DNA of 64,000 bases from Eopsaltria australis (lineage: Eukaryota; Chordata; Aves; Passeriformes; Petroicidae), in contig JAVTVJ010000374.1 in NCBI GenBank assembly GCA_034509425.1, forward strand, positions 310,001-374,000, given 5' to 3'. Of this stretch, positions 1 to 11,805 are shown piece by piece. The notes under the pieces were generated by a model. The model did no database searches, was not told the origin of the DNA, and saw only the letters and a program-made list of their open reading frames with translations. Numbering within the stretch: the stretch's first letter is position 1; each line of letters begins with the position of its first letter. A program made the translations under genes and the position numbers.

Positions 1-19
1 CATCCCTTCCCTTCTCACA

Positions 20-412
20 ATCCTCTGACTGATATCTGTGGCCATGAGAAGAGAAAAGCCTGGAGAAAAGGAGGCTCAGGGGGACCTTCTCGTTCTCTGT
101 AATAAAAGGAGGGTCCAGCCAGGGGATGTCGGGCTCTGCTCCCAGGGAACAGGGACAGGACAAGAGGAAACAGCCTCCAGCTGTGCCAGGGGAGGTTTAG
201 GTTTGACATTAGGAAAAACTTTCTTCACTGAAAGGGCTGTCAATCCCAAGGCACTGGTGGAGTCCCCATCCCTGGGGGGATTTTGAAAGATGTGGAGATG
301 TGGTGCCTGGGGACGTGGTTTAGTGGTGCAGTTGACAGCATTAGGCAAATACTTGGATTTTATGATTTTGGATGTCTCTTCCAACCTAAATAATCCCATG
401 ATGCTGTGTTTC
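20..412 (+). mobile_element. CR1 LINE, 3' end, 5'-truncated
   Basis: Plus-strand CR1 retrotransposon remnant. It runs from the end of ORF2 (the 'cctggagaaaaggaggctc' block near 58) through the typical 'aggtttaggttt..attaggaaaaactttcttcactgaaagg' region and 'ggtggagtccccatccctgg' (about 258), to the 3' terminal 'tcttccaacctaaataat..atgatgctgtg' tail at about 378-410. It is moderately diverged and 5'-truncated, as usual for CR1. The open frames here are remnants of the element rather than genes. Confidence 0.85.
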
Positions 413-1285
413 TATAAGAAAATGGTGACACTTGCAGTAAAACCCCCAGAGGCAGCACCTGGCTGAGGGAAGCTCATGGTCCCCAGGGCAGAGGCGCTGG
501 CCGGGAGCACCCAGCTCTGGGGACATTGGAAGGGTGAAGGCTTTTGGGGCTCTCAAAGGGGCCTGGGTGGGGACCTGCTAATGGGTAAGACCCTGCAGAT
601 CTGCTTGGGAGGGTGAGAAAGGGGTGAGGAGGATGAGGAGGGTGAGGAGGGTGAGAACAGCCCCCGGGCAGCCCAGGGGCAGCCCAGCTGTCTGGGACCA
701 GAGCTCGGAGCAGGGATGCAGCTCAGAGAGATGCAGAGCCCTGGGCCCAGGCTGCTGTGCCAAGTCCCTGAGCTGAAGGATGGAGAGCTGTGCTGCGAGG
801 CGCCAGTGCAAACCACAAGAAAGCCAGGCTGGGCTCCTTTGTAGCACTCCAAGCTTGACAATTAATGCATGCAAGCCACTGAATTATAGGCTGGAGACAC
901 TGGGAGCCCAAATGGCAGCTAACGAGTGCTGTTGATTGGCTTTCCGGAGGCCATGGAGACACAGACACTTATTCTTAGAGACAGGGGTCCCACAGGGAGC
1001 TCTCGGGGCCACAGGAGCCTCTCTGCAGCTCTCACATCCTCCCTGTCCTGGCAGCCCTGCATCCCCTCACTGGGGAGTGAGGCAGGGATGCAGGGAAAGG
1101 GAGCACTGAGCCCTCACCCACTGATCTGTTCAGTCTCAGACATCCCAAATAACTTTATTTGCTCTTTTCATGCCTTGTGTCTCCACCCTGGAGGGCAGAA
1201 CTTGCCCTTGGGAGGCGAAGCCTGAGGATTTCAGCCTTTCTATTTTTCATCTATTTGTAACCCTGCAGGTCTTTAGTGTCTAACT
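413..1285. other. Unique GC-rich sequence, no gene seen
   Basis: No repeat or gene recognised. 600-660 is a purine-rich GAGGATGAGGAGGGTGAGG stretch. 845-950 is less GC-rich (TTAATGCATGCAAG) and could be a small conserved patch. Open frames here are short and overlap on both strands, as expected for GC-rich noncoding DNA. Confidence 0.5.
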
Positions 1286-1665
1286 CTAAACTCCATATCC
1301 AGTGTCAGCTGCTGCTCTCCCATTTTGCTCAGACACAACAATTCCTCTCCAGGCCTGGCAATCAAGGACACCTGACTGTCTCAGGCCCTGAGAGATGGAA
1401 ACAAAAGTGAGTTGAGGGGGGAGCAAACTTGGGGTAAATGACTTCATTAGCTGAAGCTGGAATTGGAAGATGAACCCCCAGTGTGCAAATGGACCAAACT
1501 TATAAAAGTGTGAAAACCTGAGACCCATCATCCATTTTTGGGTGTAGCCCCTGGGGGGCTTTGTCTGCCCTAAATGTACCTGAAGACCCCTCAATCAATA
1601 CAACTGCTTTTTATTCCCTTAATTTTGTCCGGTCTCTGTTTTCAGGTAGTCCCAGAAAGGCATCA
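1286..1665 (+). mobile_element. Probable solo LTR of an avian endogenous retrovirus
   Basis: The 3' part has the architecture of an LTR: a TATAAAA box at 1501-1507, then an R/U5-like segment with 'gcccctggggggctttgtctgccc' (1547-1570), a degenerate polyadenylation signal region (AATCAATACAACTGC, about 1591) and a 'tttgtccggtctctgtttt' end near 1625-1645. I recall similar U5 sequence in avian ERVL-type LTRs. The 5' boundary and target-site duplication could not be fixed. It may be 5'-eroded, and no internal viral sequence flanks it. Confidence 0.45.
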
Positions 1666-2905
1666 GAGGGATGGGTTTGATGCCAGCAGGTGCCAGTCCC
1701 CTGAGGGCTGGGCAGAACCCACAGGATGCTCTTGGCTCTGGGAGGGCAGGGAGGGAGAACGAGGAGGGGCAGCTGAGCTCCCTCAAGGCAGGTCATTGTT
1801 GCAGAGAAAAAACCTGGCAGTGTCAAGGAATCCCAGGAAAGCATCAGAGCCCCGGTGCTGTGCATCCCTCACATATCTGTGCTTCCAGACACTCCATCCA
1901 GCCCAGGAACGCTTTGCAGTCAGTGCATGTTTCCTGTCACACCACCAATTAATTGCTGAAGTATTTGAATGCTGCCTTTTCTCTCCATCTCGCCAGAACA
2001 GAGGCCGTGTGCTGCTGTCCTTCCTCTCATCTCCACGCTGGATTTTCCCCTCCCTGATTATTTCTGTGTTTGTGCTCTCCAGGCACCAGCCAGGCATGAG
2101 CCTGGCACCTCCCGCAGCAGGGCAGTCAACTCCAGCACTGACTGGAGCAGCCAAGGGCGACCAGCTGGAAAATCACTCCCCGGATCAGGCACCGCTGCTT
2201 CAAGGTCAAGGCAGCCCTGTCCACGTCAGGCTGTGGCTCTGGGGTGGCTGCATCCCCTCAGGACACGTCTGGGGCACACAGGACAAACACTGCACCACAG
2301 CAGACTGCCCTGGGCAGGACTGGACAGCCCAGGGCACTCCAGGGGGTTCCTGCAGCATCTGAGAGACAGATCTGGGACTCTCACAGAGGCTCCAGCGGGG
2401 ATGAATAAACGTGTTTGTAGGGAAGGGTTTATTTGCCAATGCCAAAAAGCAAACGCCCAAATCTCAGCACTGAAATGCATGGCTGGACATCTGAGGACGG
2501 CCCCAAATTGGATGCTGCATTTCTCAGTGCTCACAACACAGGGATGTTTGGTTAGGGCTGAAAAGGCTGATTTCTGAGGTTGTCATCAGCTTTTTGGGTA
2601 AGGAGGAACTCGGTGCCTTTGGCATCTGTGTCTCTTGTGTCACTCAACCCTGTTCCCTAAGTGTCCCTCACCCCCTGCTCAGTGCTGGGACACAGGTTCA
2701 GATTCTGCCCCAGCTGGGACCTCCTCCCTTTCCCAGGCCTCAGTTCCTTCCCTGGCTCTTGATCAAAGTTTCCAACTTTGCAGTTGCCATTTAAAAATAA
2801 GAGAATAGCGCTGACACATCTGAAAGTGCAACGAGGTTTTTAGTGTTTTGTTTTGTTGTTTGATTTGGGTTTGTTTTTTTTAATTTCACGGAAATTCATC
2901 CTCTT
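1666..2905. other. Unique sequence, no gene seen
   Basis: Mostly GC-rich unique DNA. 1855-2090 is more AT-rich and includes 'accaccaattaattgctgaag', a homeodomain-type TAATTA core, and could be a modest regulatory element. 2830-2885 is T-rich (GTTTTGTTTTGTTGTTTG). The 202- to 262-residue overlapping open frames here have no recognisable domain and skewed composition. I regard them as chance. Confidence 0.45.
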
Positions 2906-2998
2906 TTGGACACTCTTTAACAGCTCTAAGTCCTTCTCACGTTATGGCACCCAAAACTGCCCCCAGCACTCGAGGTGAGAGAGCAGCACCTTCCAAAG
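2906..2998 (-). mobile_element. CR1 LINE fragment (internal, minus strand)
   Basis: Short minus-strand CR1 piece. 'ttggacactctttaacagctc' followed by 'ggcacccaaaactgcccccagcactcgaggtgag' matches the region just 5' of the usual CR1 truncation points. No 3' tail is present, so this is an orphaned internal fragment. Confidence 0.7.
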
Positions 2999-3983
2999 CA
3001 GGAAGGTTGTTCACCATTCAGTGAAGAACCTGTTGAATGGTGAGTGATGGATTTGATGCCCTTCTGAGTTCCCTCCCTGGTCCCTGTTGCCACCCTTGAG
3101 CTGTGCCACCACTGCCTGTCACCAGCACATCACACAACAAAGGCAGCAGTGAGATCCACACAGCCCTGGTGGGGATGGAGGAGTTTCCCATCCCAAAGGG
3201 AGGAGCTTCCCAAAAAGGCTTTGCTGCCTTCCCAGCACAACCCACCCAGGAGCCTGCAGCACCACTTTCCCCAGGTGCCTCTGAGAACAACACTTTTATC
3301 CCAAGAAATTTACAACAATTCCCCCTTATCAAAAATCCATCATTTCACCAAAACCCCCATGGATGTGATTTTCTTTAATTTTCCAGTTGTTGTTGTTGTT
3401 GTTGAAATGATAATTTTCGTTTTTTCTTTCCCCATTTTCAGGGTGTTTTAGCAGATTGCTGTTTTCCACATCCTTTTTGTCAGACCCTGGTTACCACAGG
3501 ATGAAGGGCATCAGCCTTGGTCCTTGGGGCTTTTTTGTAATTTTCCCTTTGCTAATGTCCAATTTTGCAAACTTCTCCACATTAGAAAAGTGGTAAAAAG
3601 GGCTGCAAAGAGTGAAGATGAAAAGCTAAAATAAACCCAGAGTCCTTGGCAAATCTGGGCATCACACTTTTGGGGTTACCAGTGGTGAAATGAAAGAAAT
3701 GGGCAAGGTGGGAAGGAGGATGAGCAGCCCAAATCTCTCCCACGTCATGGCTGGTTTAATCAAATAATTAAAAGGCATTCTTCCTGCTGGGGAAAGAACA
3801 TAAACCACAGACATTTGGGGCATTTCTTCCCCAGTGCTATTGCTTTCTCCTCAATAAATTTCACCCCTGAGTGAGCTCGGTGCTGCCAGGTTCTGGCAGC
3901 TGTCTCTGAATGTCCCAGAGGCTGCATTGCTTTGCCCAGGATGGTGATTTGGGGAGGAAAGCTGCAGGTTGTGGAGAAGAACG
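2999..3983. other. Unique sequence, no gene seen
   Basis: 3290-3660 is AT-rich with a short GTT microsatellite (about 3386-3402) and no recognised repeat. The rest is ordinary unique DNA. No gene or RNA is recognised. Confidence 0.45.
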
Positions 3984-4047
3984 AGGGCTGGACCAGCTGA
4001 CCTTTAGAGGCCCTTCCAGCCCAAGCTGCTCTGTGGTTCTGTGAAGG
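3984..4047 (+). mobile_element. CR1 LINE 3' terminus
   Basis: Only the last part of a CR1: 'ggaccagctgacctttagaggcccttccagccc' ending in 'ctctgtggttctgtgaag'. The upstream part is absent or too diverged to see. Confidence 0.65.
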
Positions 4048-5445
4048 CACAGAGGGGTCAGGAGGGCACAAACCCATCCCACAGCCTGCCCCTGTGCTGG
4101 CAGCAGTGGGGGAGTGTTTGTGGGGCAAAGACACGGCCCCCCAGCCCTCAGCCACACAGCACCAGTTAGAAACAGTCTGGGACTGGTGCAAAGCCAGGAA
4201 AACCTTGGCTGGTGGAGTCCAGGTGCAGCAAAACCAGGCACACACTCACTGGTGAAGAGAAGAGCAGTGGTGGCTGTGGCCAACACAGAAAATCCAAAAT
4301 CCAGCCATGCAGGCCCTTCCCTGTCCTCCACAGAGGCTGCTCAGCTCCAAGGGATCTCACAAGGTGGCCCTGGGAACACGATCCCTTTTTGTACCTTTTT
4401 GTACCCATCCAGTAAAGACTTTTGTCCCCATTTCCATCATGAGAGGGAGGTTGTCCCACACCTCCTCCCAGGCACCTCCCTCGACCAGCATCACCTCTTT
4501 TGCAGGTGTCAGGACCTCCCTCCTTCTGCATATGAGGAATGTTCATCCCAAAAGCCAAGTTTCCAAACTACTCCGAGGCAATGATGAGATTATTTCAGGA
4601 TGACAAGGCTCCTTGCAAAAGTTACAGGGACAGATCTTTGGCACAGGGTCAAAGCTGAGAATCTCTGGATTCAGCAACGTGGACAAAGGAGGAAGATCCC
4701 AGGGTGTGTAAATCAGACAGGAGGGTTATTTCTGAGGGGATGTAATACAGCCATCCTGACGTTACAGTAATTCTTGGGATAGGCTGACTGAAAGAGGTTC
4801 AGGAATTTGAAGTATGGGTGATGAGAAATTATTTTGGAACCAGCATATTCACTTTATTGAGAATAGTGGTAAGGTGCCCATAAATCTCTCTAGGAGCATT
4901 TCAGGTACTTTTATGACTCCTGGATGGGATTTATTGCATATTTTCAGAAAAAAAAATATAATTTAAAAGGACATTTCTGAGCAGTTTTTATAGCTTTTAT
5001 TTATTTTTTAATCTCCATTGTTTGCAGAGCCCTCCTCAGTGCTGGAAAACGCAATCCTGCCGTGTTGCATCTCTCAGACAGGGAATTTTGTTGTAGCTCT
5101 GCGATGCTGGGCAGGGATGGAGGCAGAGTGTCCTGGGCTGTACCTGGGCTGGGGTAGGTGGGGTGAGTCCCTCCTGCAGAGCTCCAGGAGCACTGGACCC
5201 GCTGCCCACAGAGGGACAGTCACATTTTAGGTGTGATGAATTTCCCTGTGCTGGATCTCACTGTGGGAAGGTAACAGAGAGCTCTGACATTGTGTTTTAA
5301 AGCCCATTTTTTCAGCGGTGTTGAGAAAATCCCACACAGCCCAAAGGCTGCCTTGGAAAACTGAGCAGATCAGGAATGCTGGAGAGTGATCCCCATCATG
5401 GAGAGGGTCTGTTTTATTTGATTCCACCAGGAGCAGCTCTTATCA
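4048..5445. other. Unique sequence with an AT-rich patch
   Basis: 4740-5020 is AT-rich, free of recognised repeats, and contains ATTTATT and TTTAATCT-like runs. It may be a weak conserved element. The remainder is GC-rich unique DNA without a supported gene. Confidence 0.4.
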
Positions 5446-5990
5446 GTCATGGAATCACAGAACACCCTGAGCTGAAGGGACCCCAAGGATCACCCAGTGC
5501 AGCTCCTGTCCCTGCCCAGACACCCCAAACCCCAGCCTGGGCATCCCTGGCAGCGCTGTCCAAACGCTCCTGGAGCTCTGGCAGCCTCGGGGCCGTGCCC
5601 ATTCCCTGGGGAGCCTGGGCAGTGCCCAGCACCCTCTGGGGGAAGAACCTTGCCCTGATCTGCAGCCTGAGCCTGCCCTGGCCCAGCTCCAGCCCTTCCC
5701 TGGCTCCTGCCCCTGTCCCAGGGCAGAGATCGGAGCTGCCCCTCAGGAGGAGCTGCAGATCCCTGAGCTCCCTTCTCCCTCTGGACACACCAAGAACCCT
5801 CAGCTGCCCCTCCTGTGGCCTCTCCTGACCCTCCACCATCTCCTTGTCCTTCCTTTGGACACTCTCTAACAGTTTCATACCCAGCCTGGATGTTCCCCAG
5901 CTCCATTGGAGATGTTTTCCAAATCTGCAGCACTTCTGGCCAGAAATGCAACCCTGGAGTTTTGGCTCCTGCAGCCTCCTTTGGACAGCC
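5446..5990 (-). mobile_element. CR1 LINE, minus strand, ~0.5 kb
   Basis: The 3' end lies on the left (5446: 'catggaatcacagaacaccctgagctgaagg'). The body reads rightward through 'cccagacaccccaaaccccagcctgggcatccc' and 'ccctctgggggaagaaccttgcc' to 'ttggacactctctaacagtttcat' at 5857-5880, then more diverged sequence. The GC-rich 3' type resembles CR1 copies common in songbirds. Overlapping open frames on both strands (about 140-150 residues) are by-products of its GC content. Confidence 0.8.
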
Positions 5991-7394
5991 TGAGTTTGCT
6001 TAGCCTTCCCTGGCCTTCCTGTTCCTAATTGAAATGCTGCTCTTGAGGCCAGTCACGTTGTGCTGGTGTCTCCTCTGCCTGCTCCCACATCACAGGGACC
6101 CAGGGCAAGCCAGGACCTGAACGTCCCAGTGCCACACACCGAAGGCTGGCACTGCCTGGCAGGGAAGGGACTGGTAGTGTTGGCACTTCTGCTGTGCTGT
6201 GGGCAGGGGGAAGGAGCTGCCTGCAGGGGCTGCATCTTCCTGGCAGGGAGCAGAGGTGCTGGGGCCAGAGGATGGAGTGGGAGGATGGAGCAGAGAGCGT
6301 CGCTCCCAGCCTGACTCCTTCACAGACCCCAACAGCCTCTTCCAGCAACCCCTTGCCAGCAGTGCTCCCTGGGGGCTCTGTGAGCAGGAAAACGTTAAAC
6401 ACATCAATCAGGCAGGTCTGGCTCTTTTCCCCTTTCTTCATCATCATCGCTGACCCCTCCAGTTTTGTGGGTTTTTTTCCTTCATTCTCTCTCCCATAAA
6501 ACGCTTTTCATTTGGTGGCTGTTGTTCCTTTAAATACTTATGAAAACTCATAAAGCTATGTGGAAACAAGCAGCCGTTTTCTTCTTAGAAAGAAGCTTAT
6601 GCCAGCAAAGCAGAAAAAAAAATCTCGCTTGAGTGATGCAGAGAAAAGGAAGGAATAAAGGAAGACGGGAAGCAAGAAGGGATGCAAGCAAGGAAGGCTG
6701 ATTTTCACATGTCCAGAACAATTCCTTTGCCAAAGACTGTGGCCATGAACATCAGTGTTTCCAAGGCTTGGCCCAGAGAGCCCATGAAATCTAAATGACA
6801 AAAACGGGCTCTTCCATCTCCAGCTGTCAATTCCTAGAAGTGTCACACGCTCCGAGCAGAAAAACCAAGGTGGGAACCGCCTCTCCTGTGGCCAGGACGC
6901 TTCTCCTCCCAACTGCCTCAGGCTGAGGGACCAGGATGGAGGAGGAGGTGCTGACCTGCAGCCCCAGGGGAGCCACCCTCCTGCCACAGTGCCTTTTGCA
7001 GCAGTTGGGTGGCAGGAGGCTGAAGCTGCTCCCATCCAGAGAGGATGCTTTGGTCAGGTTTGCCCATTAGCAAGTCCTTGATAGGCATTGCTTGGGAGGT
7101 GCCTTCTCACCAAAGGGTTTGAGCTCCTCTGGCCCAGCCCTCAAGGAAATAAATTGCACTACCCACATACTCAAATCCAGCCCCTCGATTTCTCCTCTGC
7201 CAGGGCACCAGCTCCTCAGAGAGGGCAGGCTGGTGGCTCTGGAGCTGCAGGTGTTCCACCCACCTGTGCTGATGTGAAGAAGTGACCCTGACTCATTCAC
7301 CTTGCCTGTGGTTTTCCTTTGCTTGGTCTTGCTCGAGTCCTCCTGACACGAGATCCCAGGAGCTGGTGGTATCAATTTCCCAAATGAGGGAGGT
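5991..7394. other. Unique sequence, no gene seen
   Basis: GC-rich unique DNA with a lower-GC interval at 6470-6850 (T-runs, 'cttttcatttggtggctgttg', then an A/G-rich stretch 6600-6690). No repeat family or exon is recognised. Confidence 0.4.
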
Positions 7395-7780
7395 CTCCTT
7401 GTGAAGTAAAATCACAGCAGCTAAAAAGCTTCCTCTGCAGGTTCATGAGTTTGTTTATTTCTGTTGCCTTTTATCTAGTAACTGATCTATTTTCTTGCGT
7501 TTTCCACAGTGTCATTGGAAGCTGAAGCTCACAGTGGGCTCAGCAATTAGTGGTAGCACAGAAATATAAGGCAAAAACAAGTATTGCTAATGAGCTGACA
7601 CATTAAACAATGAGTCACACTTCCATAAGGAGCCCAAATCGAGTTATAACCCTAAATAAACAAGCTGTGAGAAACAGTTTACAAAATATGAATGTGTTAC
7701 TTATTTAACTGCTGTTGAGAAGCTGCGATCTGAACCCTGAGATGTATTTAAATATCTGAAACAAATTCTCAGTGAGTGGT
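7395..7780. promoter_or_regulatory. Candidate conserved noncoding element (enhancer-like)
   Basis: About 385 bp of AT-rich, repeat-free sequence set in GC-rich surroundings. It contains 'agcaattagtgg' (homeodomain core), 'attgctaatgagctgac', and a perfect SOX-type AACAATG (7606-7612) overlapping a perfect AP-1 TGAGTCA (7611-7617). Stops in all frames rule out a long exon. Composition and motif density resemble vertebrate developmental enhancers. Conservation is inferred, not measured. Confidence 0.45.
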
Positions 7781-8179
7781 TTGTCAGACTGAGGCAGTGG
7801 GGGCTGGATGGGATGGAGGGACCCTACAGAAGGACAAATGGATCAGCAAGACACTGCCTTGGGATTGTGTCCTCCCCTCTACATCCTTCCATATCTCTGT
7901 GTGGACCAGGCAGGGGCTGTCCCACTCCAGGGAATGGAGGCAGCAAAGGCTGAGAGCCAAGGGAGGCTGCAGATGGGGATGTTCCTCCTCTCACAGGTGT
8001 CTCTGGGGAATGCCAGCAATTTGGGAATTCTCAGGCTGCCAAAGAAAGTCATCACAGGGTCAGGCAGAGCACCTGTGACTTTTCATTTGGGGGCTAAAAG
8101 GCAAAACTGAAGTTAAATGATTCGTCCTAAATCAAATGAGAAACTTCCTTTACTTTTTATCAGGGCCTGTTGTGACAGT
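7781..8179. other. Unique sequence, no gene seen
   Basis: Moderately GC-rich sequence between a candidate regulatory element and a CR1. No repeat or exon is recognised. Confidence 0.4.
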
Positions 8180-8452
8180 GGGGAATGGGTTTAAACTGCA
8201 GAGAGATCAGTTTGGATTAGATACAAGGAAGAAGTTTTCTGCAGTGAGGTGGTGAGACCCTGGCACAGGGTGCCCAGATTTGCTGTTTGTGCCCCTGGAT
8301 CCCTGGCAGTGCCCAAGGCCAGGCTGGACATTGGGGCTGGGAGCAGCCTGGGACAGTGGGAGGTGTCCCTGCCATGGCAGCAGGGATCAGATGACATTTA
8401 AAGGTTCTTTCCAACCCAGACCCTTCTATGATTCTATGGTTCTGTGGACCTA
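8180..8452 (+). mobile_element. CR1 LINE 3' end
   Basis: Starts at 'gggaatgggtttaaactgcagag', continues through 'ggaagaagttttctgcagtgaggtggtgagaccctgg', 'gtgcccctggatccctggcagtgcccaaggccaggctgg' and ends 'ttctatgattctatggttctgtgg', the canonical avian CR1 tail of degenerate 8-bp repeats. Confidence 0.88.
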
Positions 8453-8487
8453 CTGAAAGGTCACAATAAGCTCAACCCAGAACCTTC

Positions 8488-8532
8488 CCCAGGCTGAACA
8501 ATCCCAGTTCTCTCAACCCCAACTCTCTATCC
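8488..8532 (-). mobile_element. Small CR1 fragment, minus strand
   Basis: 'ccccaggctgaacaatcccagttctctcaaccc' matches the minus-strand version of the CR1 segment preceding the 3' UTR. It sits 35 bp from the tail of a plus-strand CR1, so two independent fragments abut. Confidence 0.55.
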
Positions 8533-10154
8533 CTCAGAGTGGAGGAGGTTTGCAAAGGAGATTGTATTTACCCCAAAGAGGGGGCAGAGCATGAGCTGGA
8601 GAAAGGAGATGTCTCCCTGCCCGCCCCCCTGGCAGTCAGCTGTGAATGTCCAGCCTGCAGGTGCCAGCAGGAGAGAAGGACAAGGGTGCAGGGGCTGTGA
8701 TGTGAGGATGCTCCATCTATGCCCTGCCCCACTGCTCTGATCCTCAGCACAAAGTGGGGTGTGCCCACCCCAGCACAGCTCCATTTCCCCCAGACTGTCA
8801 GTCCCTTGCCCCCCTCTGTGTTCATTCTGCCAATGCCACCAGGGCCAGCTGTGGGGTTTGTGACACCCCCACCTCGGCAGGCTCCAGGAGGAGCTCAGAC
8901 CCGTAGCCACAGCTCTGATCCTTCCCAGACCCTGCTGGTGCTCATGCCATCCTTCCATCCCTCTCCTCGTGCTCTCCATCCTCTCACACCTCTCCACACC
9001 TGCCCCCCTGTCCAGAGAGTGACAATCCTCAAATCACAACTGGCAGAAGGACTGGGACAAGCTCCTGGGCTGGCAAAGTGAAGAGGTTTTAGAAGTCTAT
9101 TAGGAGTAACAGCAAGCCCAGCAATGGCAAAGGGTGCTGCTACACAGAGAGGGTAAAATTGCTCCCAACGAGGCAGGAGAGGCAGACGTGACCAGGGAGC
9201 ATTTCTGCTCTGTGTGTTTGGGAGGAAGCACTTCCAACACACAAGGACAATGAAGAGCTCTTCAGGCTCTTGGTACCTAAGGAGAATGTCAAGCAACATC
9301 TATGTGGGACAAACATTTTCAAATCGCCCTAAAAATAACAGTAATCTCAATAATCAGCCTAATTTCACGTGTCAAGAGTCTGAAAAGAGCTGGCTGAGGG
9401 TTTCTGCAGCCCTGCACAGGCAGTGCTAAATGATTTTATGACCAGAGAAATGAGGTGCATCATATTGGGCAGGTCCAGAGCTCAGACCCCACAAGCACCA
9501 CAAGAGCTCAGACGAGTTTCGTGAGCTGCAGGAGTGATGAGTTACTGAGAGTGCTGTGAGCTGCCTGAGTGGATGGCTGTGTCCTCTAGCTACCCACCAT
9601 TCCTCCACAGCTGCCTCCAAAGAGGGGCTTGATGCTGGGTGTGGTGCTTTCAGAGCACTGGAAGAGCTCTCTGGGGAATTCCCATGCCTTGGGGATCCAG
9701 AGGAGGTCTGCAGGCAGCTCCAGTGTGCCTGGGACAGTTTTCCCCAACCCTCTCAAGGTTGCTGGGCTCATCCCAGGCATGGCCATGGGTGGTTCATGAG
9801 GGGAGGAGGTGATGGGAGCTGTGCCTACCCTGGGCTTTCCAGCTTGCAGGGCTGACCGTGGCCCCTGCAGAGGCTGAGGCAGGGCCACCACCACCCTCCC
9901 TTCTGGGAGAGAATGCAGACCCAAGGCAGCTCAGGAGGGTTTTTCCCTGGGAATTGTGTCTCCCACACCTCAGGTCAGCAGCAAAGGGATGAGTTATCTG
10001 CCCCATTGCACATGAGTAGCTCAGGACAAGCTAATTTCCATCCTGGAAATGCCCTTTTGTCTCCAATGCCTGCAGGGGAGCCTGGGGTGAGCAGCCCAAG
10101 AGATTCCCCCCACATGGGAGGAGCTGTTGTTTGACAATTTGAAGCCTCTTTCTT
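8533..10154. other. Unique sequence, no gene seen
   Basis: Mostly GC-rich unique DNA. 9090-9400 is less GC-rich ('aaaataacagtaatctcaataatcagcctaatttc' around 9332-9366) and repeat-free, a possible weak conserved patch. No gene supported. Confidence 0.4.
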
Positions 10155-10560
10155 TCCACAGGCACAGAATCAGAGACTCAGAGAATTATTTAGGTTGGAA
10201 AAGACCTCTAAGAACATGGAGTCAAACCACACAGGGACACTGGAGTGGCTGCACAGGGCCAGACCCGAGCTCCATCCAAGCCCTGGGCCATCTCCAACCA
10301 GCAGCAGATGCTCAGAGATGCAAGGCCAGCACTGAGCCATCCTTTCCCACAGTATTTCTCCTGGCTTCAGGAACGATGCAGGAGCTGCACACAGCATTTG
10401 AGTCACTCCAGCAGCCCCTGTGGCAGTCACTGGTGGCCCTGTTGTCCAGGAATTTGTCTAACCTGCCTGTCCAGGCATTGACAATTCTGGCCTTTGTGTC
10501 GTAGCGTGGGGATGAGTTCCACAGTCCAACCACCCATCCCATGGAAAAGCGTTGCTGAGG
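10155..10560 (-). mobile_element. CR1 LINE, minus strand
   Basis: 3' end on the left: 'cacagaatcagagactcagagaattatttaggttggaaaagacc'. The body includes 'tccagcagcccctgtggcagtcac', 'ccaggaatttgtctaacctgcctgtccaggcattgacaattctg' and 'gagttccacagtccaaccacccatcccatgg'. This belongs to a different CR1 subfamily from the GC-rich 3' type at 5446. Confidence 0.78.
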
Positions 10561-11151
10561 CAGGTCCTGGAATGCTGGGTGTGGCCTCAGTGTCTGGATT
10601 TCCTGGAGGATGTGGAAAGTTTGCAGGTACTGAGGAAAGAGCCACATAAATTACACAAAACCTTGGAAAAAACACCTTGTGGGGGGACATTCAGGAAGCA
10701 CAACTCAGCAGGAAGGATAAATTGGAAAGGGATTAAATCCCACGGCTGGCAGAGGTCTTTGGTCCTCAGGGGCAGAACCAGACCAGCCTGGACACCCAGC
10801 TAGAATCAGTTTTGTAGGAATCAAGGCAGATGTTCCCAGTGCATGGGAGTTTAGCTGCAGGAGGGGGAGAATCCATCCCTTGGTGCTTCTGCAAAGATGC
10901 TTCAGTGTCAGCTTTTGGGTTCAAGCTGCAAACCTGCTCAAAGTGCCTGGTTTGAGGCACATTTCCAAGGACATGCCCAGTGACAGCCCCCACCAGGCAA
11001 AGCTGAAACCCCCAGATCCCAGTGGCTCAGAAGTTCCTTCTGTCTTGAAATTTAGTGAATCACAGGCCATGTCCCATGGCCAGCAGCACTCCCCTCCTCT
11101 CTCAGAGCTGTCCCATCAGTACAGCTTCCCAAGAGCCACCTGGGAGAGGGA
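10561..11151. other. Unique sequence, no gene seen
   Basis: GC-neutral unique DNA between a CR1 and the first copy of the duplicated 216-bp block. Nothing recognised. Confidence 0.4.
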
Positions 11152-11367
11152 GAGTCCAGCCCAGAGGGCACAGAGCACATCCTGGGGCAGTGCCAGGCCC
11201 TGGCAAACTTAGCTGAGAGAGGAGCACCTCAGGCAGCTCTGGTGGCTTCCTCTCTGCACCACACGGTTGCCCAGGCTGATCCAGGTGAGGGCATGGGGCA
11301 CAAAACCCCTGAGGCTGTGGAATGGGCAGAGGACAGACCCTTCTCCTGGCCAGAGGAGCACCAGGTG
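11152..11367. repeat. 216-bp duplicated block, copy A
   Basis: This block recurs at 13453-13668 with the same length, no indels and, by eye, two substitutions (a G/C difference nine bases before the shared 'cacagagcacatcc', and T/C in 'aaactTagc/aaactCagc'). Identity ends sharply at 'ccaggtg'. One frame is open throughout the block (reads T-E-H-I-L-G-Q-C near its start), but I do not recognise a protein. In this copy the right end reads CAG|GTGAGA, a good 5' splice-site match, while copy B reads CAG|GTGCTG. It could be a local duplication, two copies of an unrecognised repeat, or an assembly artefact. Confidence 0.9.
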
Positions 11368-11805
11368 AGAGGCTCAGAGCCCCGTGGTGGGGGCTGGGTG
11401 CCCTCCCCACCTCAGACACAGCAGGCGAGCCCCCAGCAGTGCAGGGAGAGCTGCAGGGTCAGAGATGGAGCTGCACCTTGGCTTCCCTCTCCCACAGGCT
11501 GCCCAGGGGATCCCAAGACCCCTCGTGCCCCCGAGCACAGCCCTGTTCCAGGGCAGGACGGGCTCCAGGGCAGCAAGCAGCCCGGGGCAGGATCAGGGCA
11601 GGGAGCAGCTCCCAGCCTCCCTGTCTGTGGGTATTTTTATCTCTTTTTCTTCTCTCCAAGCTGCCTGTTTCCCAGCTCTTTCCCCTCAGGGCAATTTCCT
11701 CTCCTGGCAGCGCCTCTGGAAGGTGTGAGGGCAGCAGCTTTGGCCCCACACCATAAGCCATCCTCCATCCCTGAGCAAACAGCTCGGAGCTCCCTCCACG
11801 GGCAG
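11368..11805. other. Unique GC-rich sequence, no gene seen
   Basis: GC-rich sequence directly after duplicated copy A. Several overlapping open frames on both strands, none with recognisable domain content. Confidence 0.4.
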
